Notes under the pieces: model-generated | Told to the model about the DNA's origin: nothing | What the model saw: the letters and a program-made list of their open reading frames with translations, nothing else | Databases searched by the model: none | Program-made: the position numbers and the translations under genes | Origin: Mycoplasmatota bacterium | GTDB taxonomy: Bacteria; Bacillota_I; Bacilli_A; Izemoplasmatales; Izemoplasmataceae | Direction: 5' to 3' | DNA: 5,753 bases | Assembly (NCBI GenBank): GCA_022712785.1 | Contig: JAFLJX010000266.1 | Location: 1-5,753 of the forward strand | In this document: positions 1 through 4,855 of the stretch, piece after piece | How the letters are laid out: each line of letters begins with the position of its first letter | Numbering within the stretch: position 1 is the first letter of the stretch

Positions 1-75
1 GGGACGGATTCGAACCGCCGAACCCTAAGGAACAGAGTTACAGTCTGTCGCGTTTAGCCTCTTCGCTACCCCTCC
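1..75 (-). tRNA. tRNA-Tyr (anticodon GTA), 3' end cut by window edge
   Basis: Read on the minus strand, the sequence folds as a class II tRNA. The 5' acceptor strand is GGAGGGG and the D stem is GCG/CGC. The anticodon stem ACAGA/TCTGT encloses a CTGTAAC loop with anticodon GTA (plus-strand bases 39-41). A long variable arm of about 12 bases can form a short CC/GG stem, and the T arm is GGCGG-TTCGAAT-CCGTC. The long variable arm plus GTA identify tyrosine. Only two bases of the 3' acceptor strand lie in the window; the rest and the discriminator base are beyond position 1. Whether CCA is encoded, and whether other tRNAs follow, cannot be seen. The 5' end at 75 is set by pairing of the acceptor strand. 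Confidence 0.96.
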
Positions 76-118
76 AAAAGGGTGGCTAACTAATCCATGA
101 TTACTTTAGCGCTATTAT

Positions 119-147
119 ATTATAGCAAAGCCTTTTTTAAAAAGCAA
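119..147 (-). promoter_or_regulatory. Promoter of the tRNA-Tyr gene
   Basis: On the minus strand TTGCTT (142-147) is followed after exactly 17 bases by a perfect TATAAT (119-124). A second TATAAT (114-119) overlaps it but sits 22 bases from the -35, so the upstream copy is the better choice. Transcription should start near 112, giving a leader of roughly 36 bases before the mature tRNA 5' end at 75. No gene lies between. It is a typical sigma-A type promoter, called from consensus only. Confidence 0.7.
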
Positions 148-183
148 CATAAAAGAACAAAACTTATTGGTTGTTAACTGCTC

Positions 184-217
184 AAAAAAAGTTGATGATT
201 AAATATCAATCATCAAC
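184..217 (-). terminator. Rho-independent terminator of the arsR-copA operon
   Basis: A perfect 10-bp stem, GTTGATGATT (191-200) with AATCATCAAC (208-217), encloses a 7-base loop. On the minus strand it is followed by seven T (184-190). It begins 12 bases after the copA stop codon, as expected for an intrinsic terminator of leftward transcription. The stem extends by A-T pairs into 187-190/218-221. The plus-strand T run is only four bases, so it is mainly a leftward terminator. Confidence 0.9.
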
Positions 218-228
218 TTTTCAAAATA

Positions 229-420
229 TTATATTTTTACTTCATATCCTTTTGATTCAATAATAGTAACTACTTCACTAGCTTCTCTACCTTTTAAGTC
301 TAACTCAACAGTGCGGTCATCTAAATTAACTTTGATATTTTCAAACCCATTATCGATTAAAGCATTCTTAATAGTTTTCTCGCAATGTCCACAAGTCATA
401 TCAGTAACATTTACTTTCAT
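229..420 (-). CDS. Possible free CopZ-like copper chaperone from an internal start inside copA
   Basis: An in-frame ATG at 420-418 (Met745 of the long ATPase) would give a 63-residue protein that is a whole HMA domain: MKVNVTDMTCGHC at the start, with the CxxC pair at Cys10 and Cys13, and KGYEV near the end. Its length and ends match ordinary CopZ chaperones, which carry Cu(I) in the cytoplasm and hand it to CopA or its regulator. The ATG has one of the strongest ribosome binding sites in the window, seven bases upstream (next entry). No stop separates it from the ATPase frame, so it can be made both as the pump's C-terminal domain and as a separate protein. Alternatives are that only the fusion is made and the SD is a relic of an ancestral separate copZ, or that a stop was lost by a recent mutation or sequencing error. 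The domain is certain; separate synthesis is inference. Confidence 0.5.
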   Translation of the reverse strand: MKVNVTDMTCGHCEKTIKNALIDNGFENIKVNLDDRTVELDLKGREASEVVTIIESKGYEVKI

Positions 421-2652
421 AATTACACCTCCTTTTTCTTTTGTAATATCTATTGATTCTTCTTTAGCTTCACTCGTAAATTCTGGTAATTTATATGTTT
501 TTAATCTAAATGCATTTAAAACAACCATGATTGAACTAAAAGCCATTGCTGAGGCAGCTAGTACCATTGATAATCTACCTGTTGCGGCAAGTGGTATTGC
601 GACTATATTATAAGAGAAAGCCCAAAAGAAATTTTGATATATATTTCTTAACGTTGCTTTTGACATATCTATAGCTTTAATAACTAACCCTAGGTCATGA
701 CTCATTAATGTAACATCACTTGAATCAATTGCAATGTCAGTTCCTGCACCCATCGCAAACCCAATATCAGCTAGTTTTAATGCTGGTGCGTCATTAATAC
801 CATCACCTACAAATGCTATTACTATTCCTTCTTTTTGAATATCAGAAATGATTTTTGCTTTTTCATGAGGTAGTACTTCTGAGTAAACTTTTGTAATTCC
901 TAACTCTTTTGCTATTGCATTAGCCACAATAGCATTATCCCCTGTAATCATATATGGCTCTAGGTTACGTTTTTTCATTTCGTTTATAACTTTGAGTGAT
1001 GTATCTTTTATCTCGTCTCTAACGGCATATAAAGCCTCTATTTTATTATTTACAACTACAAAGTTTGTAGTTTTTGCCTCGTTAAGTAATTTATTATATT
1101 CCAATTCAAATTCTTTATAATCTAACTTAAGTTCATGTATTATTTTTACAGAGCCTATGTATACTAAATCTTTTCCAACATTAGCTTTAATACCTTTTCC
1201 TTCTAATGTTTCAAAGTTAGATATTTTTAATGTTTTAGATTTTTTTTCTTCACCATATTCTTTAACTGCCTGGCTTATGGGGTGAGTTGATTCACGTTCT
1301 ATACTATAGACCATATCTAATACATCAGTATTGCCTATAAAGTTTGTAACTATAGGTTTCCCTATAGTTAGAGTTCCGGTTTTATCAAAGGCTATTGCTT
1401 CAATTTTATTTGCTAGTTCGAAAAACTCCCCACCTTTATACAAAATATGATTTTGAGCTGCTTTACCATTACCTACTAAAATACTAGTAGGAGTTGCGAG
1501 GCCCAAAGCACAAGGACAACTTATTACTAATATAGCAACTGTTGTAGTGAAACTATAAGTAAACAAATCTCCTAATAGGAAATAATGAACTACAAAGTTA
1601 ATGATAGCTATGGAAACTACTATAGGAACAAAGAAAGAAGCTATCTTATCCGCGGTTCTTTGGATAGGAGGTTTTTCTGCACTTGCTTCTTCTACCGTAC
1701 TTATTATTTGAGATAGCATAGTATCGCTACCTATTTTTGTAGCTTGTATAATAAGTTTTTCTCTTGTGTTGATTGTAGCTCCAATAACACTTGAGTTTTT
1801 AATTTTCTTAATTGGAATAGATTCCCCAGTAATCATTGATTCATCAACAAAACTAGAGCCTTCAATTACTTTACCATCAACCGGTATTTTTTCATTAGCT
1901 AGAACAATAATGTGATCACCTAAGAATACTTCATCGATGTCCACCATTCTCTCAATACCGTCTTTAATAACTCTTGCTTCTTTTGCGCCTAGATTTATTA
2001 GTTCTACTAATGCATCAGTAGTTCTTTCTTTAGCAATGTGTTCTATGTAGTTCCCTACAAGAACCATTGAAATAATTAAAGCACTTATTTCAAAATAATA
2101 CATTGGATGCATTACTGAATCGCCAAATAATTGTACTCCTAGTAAATACATACTATATAGATAAGCACTAGTGGTCCCCATTACCACTAATATATCCATA
2201 CCAAGCACTTTCTTCTTGAGACTCTTATATGCAGCGATATAAAATCTTTTTCCAATATAAAACTGAACCACTCCTGAAACTAATAACTGAAATATTCCGT
2301 TAGTTAGTAAACTTGGGACATATACCCATTCAAACCATGATAAGTGTCCAAACATTGCCCATAGAAGTGGAATAGAGAATATTACTGATATATATATTTC
2401 TTTTCTTAATTTTAATCTTAGTTTTTTATTATCTTCTAATGATTCTTCTAATATTGGTTCATATCCTATCTGTTTAACTATATCTGCGATAGCTACTAAG
2501 TTATATGCTGATTCGTCATATTCAAATAATACCTTACCTGCGCCAACATTTACTTTGGCACTTATACCATCGTAATTATCGAAAGTATTAGTAATAGTTT
2601 TTGCACACATTGCACAAGTCATTCCATCTACTCTCATTGATTTCTTAATCAT
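229..2652 (-). CDS. copA: Cu(I)-exporting P1B-1 ATPase with N- and C-terminal HMA domains (CopA with fused CopZ-like domain)
   Basis: An 807-residue inner-membrane pump expected to export Cu(I) (possibly Ag(I)) using ATP. The N-terminal HMA domain (about 1-68) has GMTCAMC with Cys13 and Cys16. Transmembrane helices occupy roughly 85-205 and 335-395, with a last pair near 670-715. Catalytic motifs are all present: TGE 275-277, CPC 379-381 in the transport helix, DKTGT 423-427 with phosphorylated Asp423, HP 457-458 and GDGIND 616-621. Tyr681-Asn682 and Met703 with Ser706-Ser707 are the helix 7/8 residues typical of Cu(I) pumps, against Zn/Cd pumps. After a polar linker (about 718-744) comes a second, complete HMA domain (745-807, MTCGHC, Cys754/Cys757) that resembles free CopZ. 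The ATG overlaps the arsR stop by one base (TAATG), with AGAGG seven bases upstream, so the genes are probably translationally coupled and co-regulated. All four Trp codons are TGG. The C-terminal HMA has precedent in Archaeoglobus CopA; the internal start is described separately. Confidence 0.96.
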   Translation of the reverse strand: MIKKSMRVDGMTCAMCAKTITNTFDNYDGISAKVNVGAGKVLFEYDESAYNLVAIADIVKQIGYEPILEESLEDNKKLRLKLRKEIYISVIFSIPLLWAMFGHLSWFEWVYVPSLLTNGIFQLLVSGVVQFYIGKRFYIAAYKSLKKKVLGMDILVVMGTTSAYLYSMYLLGVQLFGDSVMHPMYYFEISALIISMVLVGNYIEHIAKERTTDALVELINLGAKEARVIKDGIERMVDIDEVFLGDHIIVLANEKIPVDGKVIEGSSFVDESMITGESIPIKKIKNSSVIGATINTREKLIIQATKIGSDTMLSQIISTVEEASAEKPPIQRTADKIASFFVPIVVSIAIINFVVHYFLLGDLFTYSFTTTVAILVISCPCALGLATPTSILVGNGKAAQNHILYKGGEFFELANKIEAIAFDKTGTLTIGKPIVTNFIGNTDVLDMVYSIERESTHPISQAVKEYGEEKKSKTLKISNFETLEGKGIKANVGKDLVYIGSVKIIHELKLDYKEFELEYNKLLNEAKTTNFVVVNNKIEALYAVRDEIKDTSLKVINEMKKRNLEPYMITGDNAIVANAIAKELGITKVYSEVLPHEKAKIISDIQKEGIVIAFVGDGINDAPALKLADIGFAMGAGTDIAIDSSDVTLMSHDLGLVIKAIDMSKATLRNIYQNFFWAFSYNIVAIPLAATGRLSMVLAASAMAFSSIMVVLNAFRLKTYKLPEFTSEAKEESIDITKEKGGVIMKVNVTDMTCGHCEKTIKNALIDNGFENIKVNLDDRTVELDLKGREASEVVTIIESKGYEVKI
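426..434 (-). promoter_or_regulatory. Internal ribosome binding site within copA
   Basis: On the minus strand AAGGAGGTG (core AGGAGG at 428-433) lies seven bases before the in-frame ATG at 420. It matches the anti-SD end of 16S rRNA over nine consecutive bases or more. In the ATPase frame it encodes Lys-Gly-Gly-Val in the linker, so it costs the protein only a flexible stretch. It is stronger than the AGAGG site that starts copA itself. Confidence 0.75.
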
Positions 2653-3020
2653 TATTTTGCCTCTTTTCTAAATGCATGACACACATAAACATTATCGTCT
2701 TTTACATCTTCATGTTTTAGATACTCTTTGTAATCATTTATTAAGATTTCTTCTTCAATTTTTAAATCCTTAATGTGAAGAATTAAATTTTTATTACTCT
2801 TAAAGTTTCCTGTTAGGGAGTAAAAACCTCTTTGTTTTTCCCTTCGAACTTGAACTATACCAGAATCTTTTAAACTAATTAGATTCTTTGAAATGTTTAC
2901 TTGTTTTATAAACGTGATTTCTTCAAGTTCACAAACACAAAGTTCTCCATTTAATAAAAGACTTATAAGTCTTAATTTTGTTGGATTACTAATGCTTTTT
3001 AAATATTCTAAACTCTTCAT
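2652..3020 (-). CDS. ArsR-family winged-helix metalloregulator of the copper operon
   Basis: A 122-residue dimeric DNA-binding repressor of the ArsR/SmtB type by its pattern: SNPTKLRLISLL near the N-terminus, a recognition helix around 38-54 (KQVNISKNLISLKDSGI) and a wing around 55-70 ending RGFYSL. ELCVCEL (26-32) carries Cys28 and Cys30 at the place where ArsR binds its thiophilic metal. The third Cys of classical arsenic sensors is Glu33 here; a lone Cys114, followed by His115, lies near the C-terminus. Such proteins leave DNA when metal binds. Being first in the operon and overlapping copA by one base, it most likely represses itself and the pump. The inducer is probably Cu(I), but As(III), Ag(I) or Cd(II) are not excluded. 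The SD is GAGGAG (3030-3035), nine bases before the ATG. Cu(I)-responsive SmtB/ArsR proteins such as BxmR are known, but CsoR or CopY is more usual in Firmicutes. Confidence 0.88.
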   Translation of the reverse strand: MKSLEYLKSISNPTKLRLISLLLNGELCVCELEEITFIKQVNISKNLISLKDSGIVQVRREKQRGFYSLTGNFKSNKNLILHIKDLKIEEEILINDYKEYLKHEDVKDDNVYVCHAFRKEAK

Positions 3021-3046
3021 AAATATTCACTCCTCTGTTTGCCTAT

Positions 3047-3075
3047 ATATTACTACTATGTTATATTCCTTACAA
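3047..3075 (-). promoter_or_regulatory. Candidate promoter of the arsR-copA operon
   Basis: Reading leftward, TTGTAA (3070-3075) is followed after 17 bases by TAATAT (3047-3052), which would start transcription about 20 bases before the arsR ATG. A competing reading is the better -10 TATAAC (3060-3065), but it has only a poor -35 (TTGTAT at 15 bases). The region is so AT-rich that the exact promoter is uncertain. The palindrome CCTT-AC-AAGG overlaps the proposed -35. Confidence 0.4.
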
Positions 3076-3114
3076 GGCATATACAATATTTTATAAATTG
3101 TGACTTGTTTATAA
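3068..3114. promoter_or_regulatory. Cluster of inverted repeats in the divergent arsR/thioredoxin region: candidate operators
   Basis: Three inverted repeats lie in tandem upstream of arsR. CCTT-AC-AAGG is at 3068-3077, with AT/AT matching again further out. ACAAT and ATTGT, nine bases apart, are at 3083-3101. TTATAAA and TTTATAA, ten bases apart, are at 3091-3114. ArsR-family repressors bind imperfect AT-rich palindromes over their own promoter, so one of these could be the operator. None matches a CopY or CsoR box that I can recognise. Short AT palindromes also arise by chance in such sequence. Confidence 0.3.
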
Positions 3115-3153
3115 TATATAGTTTTAATGATTAAAAAACAAAATTCTAATTAA

Positions 3154-3182
3154 TGGACAGAATATATGGATTAGTCTATAAT
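3154..3182 (+). promoter_or_regulatory. Promoter of the thioredoxin-like gene
   Basis: TGGACA (3154-3159, five of six to TTGACA) and a perfect TATAAT (3177-3182) are separated by exactly 17 bases. Transcription should begin near 3189, giving a leader of about 77 bases before the ATG at 3266. That leader contains two copies of TTAATGC (3222-3228 and 3244-3250), but no hairpin or riboswitch I recognise. It is the best promoter by consensus in the divergent gap. Confidence 0.72.
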
Positions 3183-3265
3183 GTGTATGAAACAATTTAG
3201 ATTAAATATAAATCAGATTGATTAATGCTTATAAAATTAAAAGTTAATGCCAAGGAGGAAAAACA

Positions 3266-3580
3266 ATGATAAAAGTAATAGAAAAATATAACGAGATTCA
3301 AGAAATCATTAACAAAGATTTAGTAATGGTAATTGCTAAATCACACACATGCAGTAGTTGTAATACTATTGCGAATATTATGGACAATAATATGAACCAT
3401 TTTGACAAGATAGAAAAATTTAATATATTCGTAGACGATATTGATCAGTTTAGGGGAGAGTACTTAATATTTAGTGTTCCTACTGTATTAATATTCAGTG
3501 AGGGTAAAGAGTTATTAAGACAGTCAAGATACTTTGATTATGCGAAAATTGATAGATTAATAGAAATGTTTTCGAGTTAA
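3266..3580 (+). CDS. Thioredoxin-like protein with CSSC site
   Basis: A 104-residue cytoplasmic protein with the thioredoxin layout: a strand at LVMVIAKS (19-26), the redox pair Cys29-Ser-Ser-Cys32 at the start of a helix, a middle strand (52-57), and Val71-Pro72-Thr73, the cis-proline that faces the active site, followed by TVLIFSEGKEL. No signal peptide or Trp is present; classical thioredoxins have Trp before the CGPC site, so this is a divergent family member rather than the main thioredoxin. The start is supported by AAGGAGG seven bases upstream. It is transcribed divergently from the arsR-copA operon across a shared 245-base region, so a role in thiol or metal stress is plausible, perhaps under the same repressor. 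That link is inferred from position only. No convincing terminator follows, so some transcription may run into mgsA. Confidence 0.85.
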   Translation: MIKVIEKYNEIQEIINKDLVMVIAKSHTCSSCNTIANIMDNNMNHFDKIEKFNIFVDDIDQFRGEYLIFSVPTVLIFSEGKELLRQSRYFDYAKIDRLIEMFSS

Positions 3581-3623
3581 ATAATACAAAAACTTTTTGC
3601 ACTTTATTAGTATTGTAAGTCAA

Positions 3624-3639
3624 TGTTCCACATGAAACA
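3624..3639. promoter_or_regulatory. parS-like ParB-binding site
   Basis: TGTTCCACATGAAACA matches the Bacillus chromosomal parS consensus TGTTNCACGTGAAACA at every fixed position but one: A replaces G at the ninth base, in the central CG step. The outer symmetry extends one base each side (A3623, T3640). parS is where ParB loads onto DNA for chromosome segregation, usually near the replication origin. The site lies in an intergenic gap, as many parS sites do. A central mismatch may weaken binding, and another regulator's operator is possible. Confidence 0.5.
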
Positions 3640-3660
3640 TGTAATCTATAAAAAATATAT

Positions 3661-3688
3661 TTTAAACAGTTACAAGTTATAGTATACT
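3661..3688 (+). promoter_or_regulatory. Candidate promoter of mgsA
   Basis: TTTAAA (3661-3666) and TATACT (3683-3688) are 16 bases apart, four and five of six to consensus. Transcription would start near 3695, leaving a leader of only about a dozen bases that begins right at the ribosome binding site GAGGTGA (3696-3702). Such a short leader is workable but tight. Read-through from the thioredoxin gene is an alternative source of message. Confidence 0.4.
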
Positions 3689-3694
3689 GTTTAA
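3662..3694. promoter_or_regulatory. Inverted repeat flanking the mgsA promoter: candidate operator
   Basis: TTAAACAGT (3662-3670) and ACTGTTTAA (3686-3694) are perfect 9-bp inverted arms separated by 15 bases. The left arm overlaps the proposed -35 and the right arm overlaps the end of the -10. It is AT-rich and no T run follows it, so it does not look like a terminator of the upstream gene. Its placement suits a dimeric repressor covering the promoter. I do not recognise the motif as a known operator. Confidence 0.4.
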
Positions 3695-3706
3695 TGAGGT
3701 GATTAA

Positions 3707-4069
3707 ATGAATATTGCGTTAATAGCACATAATAAAATGAAACCAGAATTAATAGCATTTTGTGTTAGACATGAACCGGTATTAGCTAAACATAATTTAT
3801 TTGCGACAGGTACTTCAGGTAAAGTAGTTATGGCTGCGACTAAATTGGAGATACATTGTTTTAAATCTGGTCCACTTGGTGGAGATCAAATGATTGGAGC
3901 TAAGGTTGCTAATGGTGAAATAGATTTAATTGTTTTCTTTAGAGATCCTCTTACAGCTCAACCACATGAACCTGATATTTCTGCATTGTTTAGACTAAGT
4001 GATGTATATAAAATACCACTTGCATCTAATGTAAACACAGCTGAGTTATTCTTTAAAACTCTAAAATAA
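3707..4069 (+). CDS. mgsA: Methylglyoxal synthase
   Basis: A 120-residue cytoplasmic enzyme that converts dihydroxyacetone phosphate to methylglyoxal and phosphate, a bypass of lower glycolysis that releases phosphate when sugar phosphates build up. Hallmarks are ALIAHNK (4-10), phosphate-binding TGTSGK (34-39), SGPLGGDQ (54-61) with Asp60 equivalent to the E. coli catalytic Asp71, FFRDPLTAQPHEPDI (77-91) with His87 and Asp90 equivalent to His98 and Asp101, and the closing IPLASN region. The residue after the first His is Asn9, where E. coli (Asp20) and Bacillus have Asp. It is shorter than the E. coli (152) and B. subtilis (137) enzymes, mainly by loss of the C-terminal tail. The start follows GAGGTGA, with ALIAH at the expected distance from Met1. 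The gene stands alone on this strand and ends in a terminator shared with the convergent ABC operon. Confidence 0.96.
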   Translation: MNIALIAHNKMKPELIAFCVRHEPVLAKHNLFATGTSGKVVMAATKLEIHCFKSGPLGGDQMIGAKVANGEIDLIVFFRDPLTAQPHEPDISALFRLSDVYKIPLASNVNTAELFFKTLK

Positions 4070-4095
4070 AAGAAGATGAATTCATCTTCTTTTTT
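4068..4095. terminator. Bidirectional terminator between convergent mgsA and the ABC operon
   Basis: Bases 4068-4093 form a perfect 26-base palindrome (13 + 13) centred on GAATTC. As RNA it gives an 11-bp stem with an AATT loop. Rightward transcripts end in six T (4090-4095); leftward ones end in TTTT-A-TTTT (4063-4071). It starts inside the mgsA stop codon, and its T run reaches into the stop codon of the permease gene (4094-4096), so one hairpin serves both genes. Confidence 0.92.
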
Positions 4096-4855
4096 ATATG
4101 TCTTGTTTAACAAATTTCTTAATTGAGAAAAAGATAAACACTATACTAATCAACAGAGTAACTCCTACATTAATTAATACATCTCCAACAACTTCTTCAC
4201 CTATCAAAATATCTACTGAATTACTTGAAATGAATCCCGGTAAATATTTAAATACTGATACTTCAAATATTGTTAACATTGAGGTAAGAATATAAATACC
4301 GAATGTAACAGATACCGATGCTAAGTATGATTTGAAGTGAGTTGCTGTGAACAATGATATTGATAATATATATAGAACATATATAAAGAATAGTAGTGTA
4401 GTTATCAACATTCCAGCTAAATCAATTTCTTCAAATATAAAATATGTATAATAACTAAATACAAAGTATCCAAGCAATAAAGAAGCTAGTATTAATATAC
4501 TTAATGATATGTACTTTGATAATAAGTATTTTGTTTTACTTATTGGTTTACTTAGCACTAATGGAAGTAAGCCTTTTGTTTTGTCCTTAATAAAGAATCC
4601 AACTCCAATAAACAATACAACAAATAATATAGTTTCATATAAGTTACCAATATATTGAATATAACTATCCAGTACTACTGGATTTGTTAGAACAATATTT
4701 AATCCACTGTCTGCCAATGCTAAATCTAATAATTGATTCATATATCTCGCAGTTATGGGACTAAGAATTGCAAACATAACTATTACAACAGGAAATACAA
4801 TAAATTTAGATGTTTTACGTAAATGATAAAAATCATATTTTAGAAGTTTAAACAT
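4094..4855 (-). CDS. ABC-2 type transporter permease
   Basis: A 253-residue integral membrane protein. It begins with a short basic cytoplasmic segment (FKLLKYDFYHLRKTSK) and has six likely helices near 18-35, 73-90, 116-136, 147-170, 177-197 and 226-244. Between helices 2 and 3 is the segment DKTKGLLPLVLSKPISKTKY (91-110). This LSKPISR-like segment is typical of ABC-2 export permeases and couples to the ATPase. It ends in a basic tail. No solute-binding protein or peptidase domain is present. The gene overlaps the upstream ATPase gene by eight bases, and only a weak AGG-type ribosome site precedes its ATG, so translation is probably coupled. Together the two should form an exporter or a membrane-component mover; the substrate (drug, peptide, ion or lipid) is not readable from sequence. 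Confidence 0.9.
   Translation of the reverse strand: MFKLLKYDFYHLRKTSKFIVFPVVIVMFAILSPITARYMNQLLDLALADSGLNIVLTNPVVLDSYIQYIGNLYETILFVVLFIGVGFFIKDKTKGLLPLVLSKPISKTKYLLSKYISLSILILASLLLGYFVFSYYTYFIFEEIDLAGMLITTLLFFIYVLYILSISLFTATHFKSYLASVSVTFGIYILTSMLTIFEVSVFKYLPGFISSNSVDILIGEEVVGDVLINVGVTLLISIVFIFFSIKKFVKQDI

Noticed and set aside
311..613. Plus-strand open frame of about 100 codons opposite copA
   Set aside because: It is antisense to the conserved C-terminal part of CopA, has no ribosome site and no recognisable domain.
2420..2430. AAT-AAA-AAA-C run after the first HMA domain of copA as a programmed frameshift site like that of E. coli copA
   Set aside because: The run is not in the right phase for a -1 slippery heptamer. 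A +1 shift gives an immediate TAA, but such stops are common in AT-rich DNA. The chaperone need is better met by the C-terminal internal start.
3066..3101. CopY-type box (TACANNTGTA) near the arsR promoter
   Set aside because: TACA occurs twice (3071-3074 and 3082-3085), but neither is followed by TGTA at the required spacing.
3581..3623. CAAAAA-C-TTTTTG after the thioredoxin stop as a terminator
   Set aside because: The palindrome has a one-base centre, essentially only A-T pairs and no following T run, so it would not form a stable terminator hairpin.
3495..3758. Minus-strand open frame of 87 codons across the thioredoxin end and mgsA start
   Set aside because: It overlaps two well-supported genes and the intergenic control elements, its translation looks random and no SD is evident.
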